Positions 23,292-31,454 of a stretch of DNA of 63,843 nt are shown here, in pieces. Position 1 is the first letter of the stretch. Each line of letters begins with the position of its first letter. The translations under genes were made by a program, and so were the position numbers. Where the stretch lies: positions 1 through 63,843 of the forward strand of contig NZ_BBPO01000026.1 in assembly GCF_000787815.1 (NCBI RefSeq). The letters run 5' to 3'. The notes below the pieces were generated by a model that saw only the letters and a list, made by a program, of their open reading frames with translations, had not been told where the DNA came from and did not search any database. Source of the stretch: Streptacidiphilus neutrinimicus. Its GTDB lineage: Bacteria; Actinomycetota; Actinomycetes; Streptomycetales; Streptomycetaceae.

Positions 23292-25967
23292 ATGCGACTC
23301 CGCCGCAGATCCATCCGCGCGAAGATCACCGCGTTGCTGCTGGTACCGCTCGTCGCGTTGACCGGCCTCTGGGCCTACACCTCGGTGGTGTCCGCTACCC
23401 AGGTGTGGGGCCTGCTCAAGGTCGTCGACGACTACAAGTGGTACGGCGCACCCGCGGACGCCCTCTCCCGGGCCCTCCAGGACGAGCGCCGCGCCGCGGT
23501 CTCCTTCGCCGCGACCAGGATCGACGGCAGGACCGTGCCGGCCTCGGTGCTGGCGCCGCTCCAGGCCGCGGAGGCCAGGACGGACGCCGCCGCGGCAATG
23601 TTCGAGGCGCACGCGAACGACGCCGGCCATCGCAAGGACCTCAACGCCCCGTCCCAGGACGCGGTGCGGACGATCCTCGACCAGGTGAACGCGCTCAAGG
23701 TGGAGCGCACCGCGGTCCAGCAGCACTACCTGGACTGGTTCAGCGTGTACGTCTGGTACACGAACATCCAGGACCCCTTCTTCGACCTGCGCCTGGGCCT
23801 GAGCGACATCCCCGCCGGCGACCTCGCCCGCACCGCGCAGAACCTCGTCGAGCTGGTCCGCGCCCGCGAGTACATCTCCCGTGAGGACGCCCTGGAGGAG
23901 GGCACGCACCTCCAGCCCGACCTCAGTGCCGTCCAGTTCCAGGAGATGCTCTCCACCTCCGCCACCGAGCAGCTCCTGCTGCGCGTCCACATCACCCAGC
24001 TGCCCCCGCAGCTGGCCTCCCTCTACCAGGACTTCGCCGACAGCTCCGACTACTCCGAGCTCAACGCCCTGGAGGACTACTCCGGGCAGCTCGGCGAGTC
24101 CCAGCACATCAGCCGGCTCAACTACGCGCAGTGGCGCGAGACCGCCGACCGGGTGCTGAACCGGCTCAGCGACCTCGACCAGCAGTCCGCCACCATCGCC
24201 GGCCAGCAGGGGCGCGACTACGCGGTCGGCGTCCTGTGGCGCGACGGCATCGCCGGCGCGCTCGGTCTGCTCGCGGTCGTCGCGACGGTCTTCATCTCGG
24301 TGCGCATCGGCCGCCGCCTGGTGCGCGAGCTGGTCCAGCTGCGCAACGGCGCCTTCGACCTGGCCGGAGTGCGCCTGCCCTCCGTCATGCGGCGGCTGCG
24401 CGAGGGCGAGAAGGTCGACGTCGCCGTCGAGGCCCCGCCGCTCACCGCGCCCGACGAGCCCGGCCACGGACCGACCGCGCCCGACGAACTGGCCCAGCTC
24501 GGCCGCGCCTTCAACGCCGTGCAGCGCGCCGCCATCGAGGCCGCCGTCGAGCAGGCCGAACTGCGCCGCGGCGTCTCCGCCGTCTTCGTCAACCTCGCCC
24601 GCCGCAGCCAGGCGCTGCTGCATCGCCAGCTCTCCCTCCTCGACGAGATGGAGCGGCGCGCCGAGGACCCGGAGGAGCTGGAGGACCTGTTCCGGCTCGA
24701 CCACCTGACCACCCGTATGCGCCGCCACGCCGAGGGCCTGATCATCCTCTCCGGCTCGGCGCCCGGCCGCTCCTGGCGGCGGCCCGTGCGCATCCTCGAC
24801 GTGGTCCGCGCCGGCGTCGGCGAGATCGAGGACTACGCCCGCGTCCGCGTCCACCGGATGCCGCCCGTCGCCGTCGTCGGCGGCGCCGTCTCCGACCTCG
24901 TCCACCTGCTGGCCGAACTGGTCGAGAACGCCACCGTGTTCTCGCCCCCGAGCACCCAGGTGCGGATCGTCGGCGAGGAGGTCGCGCACGGTTTCGTGCT
25001 CGAGATCGACGACCGCGGCCTCGGTATGGGCGACGAGGCGCTGTCCGCCGCCAACGACCGTCTCGCCACCGGAGGCGACTTCGACCTCGGCGACACCGAC
25101 CGCCTCGGGCTCTTCGTCATCAGCCGCCTGGCCGCCCGTCACCAGATCCGGGTCTCGCTGCGGCGCTCCCCCTACGGCGGCACCACGGCCGTGGTGCTGC
25201 TGCCGCACGAGCTGCTGACCCCGGCCGCGCCGCGCCCGGGCGACGCCACCGGGACCGGCACCGCGTCCGTGTCCGGCGCGGAGTCCGGCGCCGCCTCGGG
25301 CGAGTACGCGCTGCCCGCCTCGCTCACCCGCGGACTGCGCGACGCCCCGCCGGAGACCGGCCGCGCCTCCGGCAGCCGCCTCGCGTCCACCCCGCGCGCC
25401 TATCCGGGCCGCCTGGGCGGACCGCGCCCGCACACCCCCGACGAGTCCACCGGCGGCGGCCTGCCGCGCCGGCGTCCCAACCCCGCTCTGCAAGCGGTGC
25501 GTCAGGAGGTCCTGGCGGACGAGGTGCTGGTCGAGGAGGTGCTCAACGTCGAGGTCCTCGACGAGGGAGGCCTCGGCGCCCTCACGACGACGGGGCCGGT
25601 CCCCGGCGTCGAGGTGATCGACGCCGAGGTGCTGAGCGAGGAGGACCTCGCCGTCGAGCTGCTGCCCGCCGTCGAGGACAGCCGGGTCGGGCACCCGGAG
25701 CGGACCGCCCACGGCGGCGCCGGAACCCTCCCGCCCGCGCTGCCGCGCCGGGTGCGGCAGGCGAACCTGGCGCCGCAACTGCGTCGCAGCGGGGACGCCC
25801 CCGCGCAGCCGGAGACGCCGCGCGCGGATCGCACGCCCGAGCAGGCGCGCGCGACCTTCGCCTCGTTCCAGCGCGGCCTGCAGCGCGGGCGCACCCAGCC
25901 CACCCACCCCACCGATGACCACTCCGGCGAGAACACAGATCCGACTGCGGAAGGAACCACCCGATGA
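23292..25967 (+). CDS. cvnA: Conservon sensor histidine kinase-like protein (CvnA)
   Basis: An 891-residue membrane sensor. Membrane helix 1 (residues 10-33), an extracytoplasmic NIT-type nitrate/nitrite-sensing-like domain (40-310), helix 2 (318-338), a HAMP-like linker, a DHLTTRMRRHAEGLIILS helix, and an HATPase domain (LLAELVENATVFSPP, IDDRGLGMGDEAL, DTDRLGLFVISRLAARH). The long C-terminal tail (650-891) is Pro/Ala-rich with repeated acidic EVL segments, as in conservon kinases. CvnA proteins recruit a roadblock protein, DUF742 protein and small GTPase at the membrane, forming an assembly likened to a eukaryotic G-protein receptor. The ribosome site AGAGGAA precedes ATG 23292. The stop overlaps the next gene (ATGA). 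Confidence 0.9.
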   Translation: MRLRRRSIRAKITALLLVPLVALTGLWAYTSVVSATQVWGLLKVVDDYKWYGAPADALSRALQDERRAAVSFAATRIDGRTVPASVLAPLQAAEARTDAAAAMFEAHANDAGHRKDLNAPSQDAVRTILDQVNALKVERTAVQQHYLDWFSVYVWYTNIQDPFFDLRLGLSDIPAGDLARTAQNLVELVRAREYISREDALEEGTHLQPDLSAVQFQEMLSTSATEQLLLRVHITQLPPQLASLYQDFADSSDYSELNALEDYSGQLGESQHISRLNYAQWRETADRVLNRLSDLDQQSATIAGQQGRDYAVGVLWRDGIAGALGLLAVVATVFISVRIGRRLVRELVQLRNGAFDLAGVRLPSVMRRLREGEKVDVAVEAPPLTAPDEPGHGPTAPDELAQLGRAFNAVQRAAIEAAVEQAELRRGVSAVFVNLARRSQALLHRQLSLLDEMERRAEDPEELEDLFRLDHLTTRMRRHAEGLIILSGSAPGRSWRRPVRILDVVRAGVGEIEDYARVRVHRMPPVAVVGGAVSDLVHLLAELVENATVFSPPSTQVRIVGEEVAHGFVLEIDDRGLGMGDEALSAANDRLATGGDFDLGDTDRLGLFVISRLAARHQIRVSLRRSPYGGTTAVVLLPHELLTPAAPRPGDATGTGTASVSGAESGAASGEYALPASLTRGLRDAPPETGRASGSRLASTPRAYPGRLGGPRPHTPDESTGGGLPRRRPNPALQAVRQEVLADEVLVEEVLNVEVLDEGGLGALTTTGPVPGVEVIDAEVLSEEDLAVELLPAVEDSRVGHPERTAHGGAGTLPPALPRRVRQANLAPQLRRSGDAPAQPETPRADRTPEQARATFASFQRGLQRGRTQPTHPTDDHSGENTDPTAEGTTR

Positions 25968-26371
25968 CAGCCACGACGAAGCCGTCCGGCGACCTCAACT
26001 GGCTTCTGGACGACATGGTCCGGCGGGTGCCCGCGATCCGGCACGCCGTGGTGCTGTCCAGCGACGGTCTCGCCACCGGCGCCTCCGGCGAGCTGGCCCG
26101 GGAGGACACCGAGCACCTCGCGGCCGTCGCCTCCGGCTTCCACAGCCTCGCCAAGGGCGCCAGCCGCCACTTCCAGGCCGGGGACGTCCGGCAGACCATG
26201 GTCGAGCTCGACCAGGCCTTCCTCTTCGTCACCGCGGCCGGGGACGGCAGCTGCCTCGCCGTGCTCAGCGAGTCGGACGCCGACGTCGGCCTGATCGCCT
26301 ACGAGATGGCCCTGTTGGTCCGCCGCGTCGGCGAACACCTCGGCACGGACCCGCGGGGCTCGGCGGGGTGA
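25964..26371 (+). CDS. cvnB: Roadblock/LC7 domain protein (CvnB)
   Basis: A 135-residue roadblock/LC7 protein, second member of the conservon. DLNWLLDDMVRRVPAIRHAV, VLSSDGLATGASGELAR and MVELDQAFLFVTAAGDGSCL are the characteristic segments of these actinomycete dimers. Roadblock proteins bind small GTPases and can act as activating or scaffold factors. ATG 25964 overlaps the cvnA stop by 4 bases; the stop is within the start region of the DUF742 gene. Confidence 0.93.
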   Translation: MTATTKPSGDLNWLLDDMVRRVPAIRHAVVLSSDGLATGASGELAREDTEHLAAVASGFHSLAKGASRHFQAGDVRQTMVELDQAFLFVTAAGDGSCLAVLSESDADVGLIAYEMALLVRRVGEHLGTDPRGSAG

Positions 26372-26376
26372 GACCG

Positions 26377-26820
26377 ATGTCGGGGGAGCAGGACGGCTTC
26401 GACGGCGTCGACGGTTTCGAGGAGGAGCCGGACGACGCCCTCGCCGACCACTACGCCGAGGAGGCGGAACTCGGCCAGCTGGTGCGCCCGTACACCCTCA
26501 CCCGCGGGCGCACCCGCCACGCCGTCTCCGAGGCGTTCGATCTGGTCACCCAGATCAGCCCCGCGCCGCGGGAGTCCGGCGGCGCGGACGAGGAGGCCCA
26601 GGACCCCGAGCACGAGGCGATCCTGGAGCTGGTGCGCGTGCGCACGCTCTCCGTCGCCGAGCTCGCCGCCGATCTCGACCTGCCGCTCGGGGTGGTCAGG
26701 ATCCTTCTCGGCGACCTGTTCGAGGCCGAGTTGATCGAGGTCACCCGACCCGTCCCGGCGGCGGAACTGCCGCACGTCGACATCCTGCGCGAGGTGATCC
26801 GGGGCCTGCGCGCGCTCTGA
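26377..26820 (+). CDS. cvnC: DUF742 protein (CvnC)
   Basis: A DUF742 protein of 147 residues, third member of the conservon. The acidic N-terminus precedes the domain core LVRPYTLTRGRTR, LVRVRTLSVAELAADLDLPL, GVVRILLGDLFEAELIEV and HVDILREVIRGLRAL, which looks like a winged-helix fold. ATG 26377 has GGGGTGAG 5 bases upstream; GTG 26368, overlapping the cvnB stop, is an alternative that adds three residues. In other conservons the GTPase gene follows immediately; here two other genes intervene. Confidence 0.9.
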   Translation: MSGEQDGFDGVDGFEEEPDDALADHYAEEAELGQLVRPYTLTRGRTRHAVSEAFDLVTQISPAPRESGGADEEAQDPEHEAILELVRVRTLSVAELAADLDLPLGVVRILLGDLFEAELIEVTRPVPAAELPHVDILREVIRGLRAL

Positions 26821-26935
26821 GACGCGCGCACGCCAGCGGATCATCTGTTCGCCTCCAAGCCGACGGGCCTCCCCCGGACGGGTCATTCGCGTGCCCTCGC
26901 GGGCTGGTCGGCCGGGCGCTGGGCAGCTTCGCGGC

Positions 26936-27322
26936 ATGGAGCCACGGATCTGTCCGCCACCCCCCGTCCCGGTCGTCCCGCCGGTGCGGCCGGGAGGCCC
27001 GCACACGCCGCCACAGCCGCCGCCCTTCCCGCCCGCGCTGCGCTGCGCGTACGTTCATCCGCGTCCGCCCGCGCACCCGCACCCGCGCCCGCTCCTGCGT
27101 GCGCCGGCGGCGCGGCCCACCCCCGTGCACGTCCAGCCGCCACCTCCGGCCCCCGTCCACACGCACGCCGCCACCGCAGTGCCGCGCCCGCTGCCGGCCC
27201 CCGAGGCGGCCCCTCAGCCCGCCGCTCCCGAGGCCGCGTTCGTCTACGTGGCCATCACCATCCCGGCCCTGGTCGCCGCAGGAACCGGCGCCTTCCACCA
27301 ACTCTTCGGAAGGGGACGCTGA
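26936..27322 (+). CDS. Proline-rich protein with a C-terminal membrane segment
   Basis: A 128-residue protein of unknown function. About 95 residues are Pro, His, Ala and Arg-rich low-complexity sequence (repeats such as PPPPVPVVPP and HPRPPAHPHPRP), followed by one hydrophobic segment AFVYVAITIPALVAAGTGAF and a short basic end. This is the layout of a tail-anchored protein with a flexible cytoplasmic part. No Shine-Dalgarno is evident before ATG 26936, so the start is uncertain. It directly abuts the DUF4239 gene and lies inside the conservon. Confidence 0.6.
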   Translation: MEPRICPPPPVPVVPPVRPGGPHTPPQPPPFPPALRCAYVHPRPPAHPHPRPLLRAPAARPTPVHVQPPPPAPVHTHAATAVPRPLPAPEAAPQPAAPEAAFVYVAITIPALVAAGTGAFHQLFGRGR

Positions 27323-28060
27323 GTGGACCTCGGCTTCCTGTTCGCCGCGATCGTCGGCCTGTGCCTCGCGGTGTTCGTCCTCGCCCTCTTCGGCCGCACC
27401 GCCCGCTCGCGCGAGGGCAGCTTCTCCGGCAGCGCCCTCGCCTTCCTCGGCTCGGCCTCCCTGTCCTCCTTCGTGCTCATCGCCGCCTTCCTCATCGCGG
27501 GCTCCTGGTCCAACCTCAACACCGCGCGCGGCCACACCCTCGACGAGGCCCGCGCCCTCAACGCCGCGTACACGGACGCCGACGCGCGCACCCGCCCGCT
27601 GCTGCACGCCTACGTGACCTCCGTGATCCACGACGAGTGGGCCGCCATGGCCAAGGGCCAGGCGAGCCCGGTGTCCTGGCAGCGGCTCGACGCCGTCCGC
27701 GCCCAGGTCCTCGCGGAACCGGCCTCCGCCGACCGCGAGCAGGAGCTCACCGACCTGGGCGGCGTCTACACCACCCGGCAGGTCCGCCTGGCCGACTCCT
27801 CGGCGGCGATGCCGTGGCCGCTGTATCCCGCACTGGTCTGCACGGGACTGCTGGTGCTCCTGTACGCCCCGATCGCGGGCCTGACCTTCCACCGGCGCGA
27901 GGCGGTGGCCCTGGGCCTGGTCGGGGCGGTGGTCGGCTTCGGGGTCTGGATGGTGCTGCACATGACCCACCCGTACACCGGCCCGGTCCACGTGACACCG
28001 GTGGCCTACACACAATCCCTGCAACGCTTCACGCAGTTGGCGGGCACGGCGCCGAAGTAG
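27323..28060 (+). CDS. DUF4239 (bestrophin-like) membrane protein
   Basis: A 245-residue membrane protein beginning with GTG directly after the previous stop (AAGGGGA upstream). Two N-terminal helices (residues 4-24 and 38-60), a soluble central part with LNTARGHTLDEARALNAAYT, and two C-terminal helices (170-220) match DUF4239, a bestrophin-like family. The central helical region with YVTSVIHDEWAAMAKG is typical. Function in bacteria is not established; channel-like roles are guessed from fold. Its place between cvnC and the GTPase gene suggests a membrane partner of the conservon. Confidence 0.8.
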   Translation: MDLGFLFAAIVGLCLAVFVLALFGRTARSREGSFSGSALAFLGSASLSSFVLIAAFLIAGSWSNLNTARGHTLDEARALNAAYTDADARTRPLLHAYVTSVIHDEWAAMAKGQASPVSWQRLDAVRAQVLAEPASADREQELTDLGGVYTTRQVRLADSSAAMPWPLYPALVCTGLLVLLYAPIAGLTFHRREAVALGLVGAVVGFGVWMVLHMTHPYTGPVHVTPVAYTQSLQRFTQLAGTAPK

Positions 28061-28115
28061 CGGGGCGGTGCGCGCGAGATCGGGGGTGCGGTTCCGCTCC
28101 CCGCCGGATATTGCC

Positions 28116-28121
28116 TATGAT
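28116..28121 (+). promoter_or_regulatory. -10 box for a leaderless GTPase transcript
   Basis: TATGAT, an excellent -10 match, lies 6 bases before GTG 28128; no Shine-Dalgarno is present. A weak TTCCGC lies 18 bases further upstream. The conservon GTPase therefore seems to have its own promoter. Confidence 0.55.
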
Positions 28122-28127
28122 GCGCCC

Positions 28128-28709
28128 GTGATGCGTGGCACGAAGGGGGACGGCTCGTTCGTCGCCGTCAAGATCCTGGTCGCGGGCGGCTTCGGCGCGG
28201 GCAAGACGACGCTGGTCGGGGCCGTCAGTGAGATCCGCCCGTTGCGGACGGAGGAACGACTGAGCGCGGCGGGGCGACCCGTCGACGACACGCACGGGGT
28301 GGAGGGCAAGACCACCACGACCGTCGCCATGGACTTCGGCCGGATCGACATCCGGGAGGGCCTGGCGGTCTACCTCTTCGGCACCCCCGGCCAGGACCGG
28401 TTCTGGTTCGTCTGGGACGAGCTGGCCCAGGGGGCGCTCGGCGCCGTGGTGCTCGCCGACACCCGGCGGCTGGAGGACTGCTTCCCGTCCGTCGACTACT
28501 TCGAACGGCGCGGCATCCCGTTCGTCGTGGCCGTCAACTGCTTCGAGGGAGCCGAGCTCTACCCGGCGGACCAGGTGCGCGACGCGCTCGACCTGGGCGG
28601 GCACGTGCCGGTCGTGCTCTGTGACGCGCGGGAGCGGGACTCGGTCAAGGAGGTCCTCGTGCATGTGGTCGAACTGGCGCTGACCGAGCGGGAGTCCGTC
28701 TACAGCTGA
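28128..28709 (+). CDS. cvnD: Conservon small GTPase (CvnD)
   Basis: A 193-residue Ras-like GTP-binding protein. G1/P-loop AGGFGAGKTTLVG near residue 19, switch region TEERLSAAGRPVDDT, GVEGKTTTTVAMDFGRI, G3-like LFGTPGQDRFWFVWDEL, and a G4-like FVVAVNCFEGA in place of NKxD, as usual for this family. CvnD GTPases interact with the roadblock protein at the membrane kinase. GTG 28128 or the adjacent ATG 28131 may be used. It is separated from cvnABC by two genes but shares their direction. Confidence 0.9.
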   Translation: MMRGTKGDGSFVAVKILVAGGFGAGKTTLVGAVSEIRPLRTEERLSAAGRPVDDTHGVEGKTTTTVAMDFGRIDIREGLAVYLFGTPGQDRFWFVWDELAQGALGAVVLADTRRLEDCFPSVDYFERRGIPFVVAVNCFEGAELYPADQVRDALDLGGHVPVVLCDARERDSVKEVLVHVVELALTERESVYS

Positions 28710-28726
28710 GCAAGGCGCTCGGGGCG

Positions 28727-30490
28727 TCAGCGGTGCGGCGAGAGCCGGAGCCGCGCGTTGGTGACGGTCATCGGCGGGTCCGTCAGGACCGTCAGCAGCG
28801 TCGGCCCGGCCGGGTTGGGCGCCAGCGGGGCGCCGACGCGGCGCAGCACGTAGACGGCGCTGCCGTGCGCCGGGACGGCGGCGGGGCCGGAGACGACCCG
28901 CCAGCCGGTGTCGGGCCAGGCGCTGACGCTGACGGCGAAGGCGGGCCTGAGCGGCGCCGCGCCGGTGTTGCGCACGGTCGCGGTGATCCGGTCGAGGCCG
29001 GTGAGGCGGGGGGAGTGCTTGGCCTGCGGGCCGGAGGCGGTCGCGGCGAGCCGCAGCGGCGACGGCGTGAGGACGGCCGTCAGCAGCAGGGCGAGGGCGG
29101 GCGCCGCCAGCAGCGGCGGCAGGGCGAGGCGCACCGCCCGGGAACGCAGCGGGGCGGGCCGCCAGGTCCAGGCGGCGGCGAACAGGGCGCGTTCGTTGCA
29201 GGCCAGGGCGACCAGCCAGAGCGGGACCAGCAGCACGAAGTACGTCTCGGTGGAGCGCGTGGAGAGGAAGAAGGCGGGCCAGGGCAGCAGCGCCAGCGCG
29301 GGACCCAGCCGCGCCGGCCAGAGCACCAGCGCCACGAGCGTGGCCAGCAGCGCCGCGGCCGCCGCGGTCGAGTAGAGACCGACGGCGCCGCTGCCGGAGG
29401 TGATCCAGAGACTGATGTCGATCGGGCCGAGCCCCTGCGGCGACGCGTGCTGCGTCAGCACGGTCAGCACGCCCGGCAGCCAGGCGCGGCGGTCGACGAC
29501 TACGAACGGCAGGTTGACCAGCAGGAAGACCCCTGCGGTCAGGGCGGCGTACCGGCCCGTCACCAGGAGGGCGGGGCGCCGGCGGCCGAACTCGCCGCGC
29601 CGCAGCAGCAGCACGCCGAGCAGGAGGAACACCGTCAGGAACCAAGCGAGTTGGTGCGCGGCGTCGGCCACGCCGAGACAGCAGGCCGAGACGACGCCCT
29701 GCCGGCCCAGCCGTCCCCCGGCGCCGATCCGGCTCCAGCCCGCCAGCACGACCACGAGGAAGGGCAGTGTCAGGAACACCGGGTAGCCGTCGCGGGCGTA
29801 CAGGAACGTCCAGCTCATCGCGAACACCAGCACCGTCGCGCCGGGCCGCAGCGCGGGCGGCAGCAGCCGGAACATCAGCGCGGCCGCGACGACCAGCGCG
29901 GCCAGGCACCACAAGCCGGTCACCGGCAGCCACGCCGGCGCCGGGAGCAGCCCGTGCGCGGTGAACGGCGCGGTCAGCAGCACGCTCAGCGGCGGGTAGC
30001 CGAAGGTGTCCGCGGTGCCGCCGTTCATCAGCGGCGTCATGCCGACGTGGAACACCCGCACCGTGTCGGTGAAGTGGACGCCGTAGACGTGTCCGCCGGC
30101 CACGAGCGACCGTGCCGCCATGGTCACCAGCGCGGCCTCGTCGTCGTGGTACGTCGGTACGCGGGTCCCGGTCGCGTAGGCCGTATGCAGCCCGAGCCGG
30201 ACGACGGCCGCGAGGAGCACCGCCACGTCCAGCCGGCGCAGCCCGCGGTCGTCGCGGGCCACGGCGACCAGCAGGGCGAGCACCAGCAGTGCCCCGTACA
30301 GCAGACCGAAGCCGACGCTGAGGTAGACACGCGAGACCGCCTCGTCGCGCAGCAGGGTCGGCAGTCCTTGGAACAGCGCGACCACAGCGAGGAGGGACAG
30401 GACGCGATGGGCGAGCGTCGGCGAGACCGCCGCCGACCGCACCGGCGTGGAACGGTCCGCGTGGCGGTCCGTCAGGGCACGAGTCGTCAT
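28727..30490 (-). CDS. Polytopic GT-C-like glycosyltransferase or related membrane protein
   Basis: A 587-residue protein with about 10-11 hydrophobic helices. An acidic motif TYHDDEAALV in the first outer loop (about residue 115) recalls the Asp motif of lipid-linked GT-C glycosyltransferases, and the helix arrangement resembles the GT87 mannosyltransferases of actinobacteria. The last 100 residues form an extracytoplasmic beta-rich domain (ITATVRNTGAAPLRPAFAVS, GWRVVSGPAAVPAHG). A polyprenyl-sugar donor would be expected, but substrate and even activity are inference. ATG 30490 has no clear ribosome site; TACGGT 10 bases upstream suggests a very short leader. Confidence 0.6.
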   Translation of the reverse strand: MTTRALTDRHADRSTPVRSAAVSPTLAHRVLSLLAVVALFQGLPTLLRDEAVSRVYLSVGFGLLYGALLVLALLVAVARDDRGLRRLDVAVLLAAVVRLGLHTAYATGTRVPTYHDDEAALVTMAARSLVAGGHVYGVHFTDTVRVFHVGMTPLMNGGTADTFGYPPLSVLLTAPFTAHGLLPAPAWLPVTGLWCLAALVVAAALMFRLLPPALRPGATVLVFAMSWTFLYARDGYPVFLTLPFLVVVLAGWSRIGAGGRLGRQGVVSACCLGVADAAHQLAWFLTVFLLLGVLLLRRGEFGRRRPALLVTGRYAALTAGVFLLVNLPFVVVDRRAWLPGVLTVLTQHASPQGLGPIDISLWITSGSGAVGLYSTAAAAALLATLVALVLWPARLGPALALLPWPAFFLSTRSTETYFVLLVPLWLVALACNERALFAAAWTWRPAPLRSRAVRLALPPLLAAPALALLLTAVLTPSPLRLAATASGPQAKHSPRLTGLDRITATVRNTGAAPLRPAFAVSVSAWPDTGWRVVSGPAAVPAHGSAVYVLRRVGAPLAPNPAGPTLLTVLTDPPMTVTNARLRLSPHR

Positions 30491-30744
30491 GGCGAGGCCG
30501 ACCGTAGCCGACCGCGCGCGGCCCCACCTGCCGAGACGGCGACGCTACGCGAACGAGTGACAGCGCGGGCGGAGGCGTTCGCCCGTCCGGCCGAACGGCG
30601 CGTACGCGCTCGGCGGTTCGGCGAGAAGGAGGCGGAATGCCACCCCCCGGCGCCAAACCCCCTGCGCTACCCGCACAATGGTTCTTCACGGGAGCGACAC
30701 AGCACGGAGTGCGGCAGACCACGGAAGGCGGTGACGGTACGGAC

Positions 30745-31431
30745 ATGGGCGACGCGGTGATCGGCGGATCGGATGTGGTTCCGCTGCGGCCCACGCGGCT
30801 GACGGTGCCGACGTGGCGACGCCTGCTCGGCCTCGCCATCACTCTGGCGGCGTTCGCGGCGGTCGCCTTCGTCGGCCAGGCCGTCGGCTGGCTGACGGCG
30901 GCCCAGTCCTCGGCGCGCGCGGCTCAGGCCGCCGACGGCCGGGCCCACCTGCTGGTGCTGGCGCTGCGCCAGCTCGCCCCGAACGGTGAGCCGGCCGAGG
31001 CGCGGTTCGCCCAGGTGGGCGGCGGGCTGGGCGCGGTGCTGATGCGGGACGACCCCCGCGGCGCGGCGGGGATGCTGCTGACCGTCCAGATCACCGCGCA
31101 GGCGACCACCGGCGCGTTCGGCGGCCGCCACGAGGTCAACGTGGCCCGCTGCTACGCGGTCGACTGGCGACCGCCGGAGGTGTCGAACCCGACATCGGTG
31201 CGCTGCCCGGGCGTGCCCGAGATCCCGGACGGCATGGAGGGCGCCGGACAGCTGGCCCAGGACCTCAACACGATCGGCGGCCTGGGCACCGGCAGGTACG
31301 TCGCCGCAGGCGTGAACGGCGCCTGCGCCTTCGGGGTCCAGAGCAGAAACGGTTTTCTCGCCTGGCCCGCCCCGTCGCTCACCCCCTGCGACGCCTCCCA
31401 CGCCGCGGCCGCCGCAGCCGTCCGGGACTGA
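30745..31431 (+). CDS. Membrane-anchored protein of unknown function
   Basis: A protein of about 228 residues that I do not recognise. One membrane segment (LLGLAITLAAFAAVAFVGQA, near residues 28-50) follows a short basic cytoplasmic start, leaving about 175 residues outside. The outer part has four cysteines (VARCYAVDW, SVRCPGVPE, NGACAFG, LTPCDAS) that could form two disulfides. The start at ATG 30745 is a choice; an upstream in-frame ATG at 30637 would add 36 low-complexity residues. The 254-base gap before it holds no other gene. Confidence 0.55.
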   Translation: MGDAVIGGSDVVPLRPTRLTVPTWRRLLGLAITLAAFAAVAFVGQAVGWLTAAQSSARAAQAADGRAHLLVLALRQLAPNGEPAEARFAQVGGGLGAVLMRDDPRGAAGMLLTVQITAQATTGAFGGRHEVNVARCYAVDWRPPEVSNPTSVRCPGVPEIPDGMEGAGQLAQDLNTIGGLGTGRYVAAGVNGACAFGVQSRNGFLAWPAPSLTPCDASHAAAAAAVRD

Positions 31432-31454
31432 CCCGGCTGGGACACAATGATCGG

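Noticed and set aside
28029-30842. A 937-residue minus-strand frame over the GTPase and GT-C genes
   Set aside because: Arginine/alanine-rich shadow sequence crossing two real genes in other frames.
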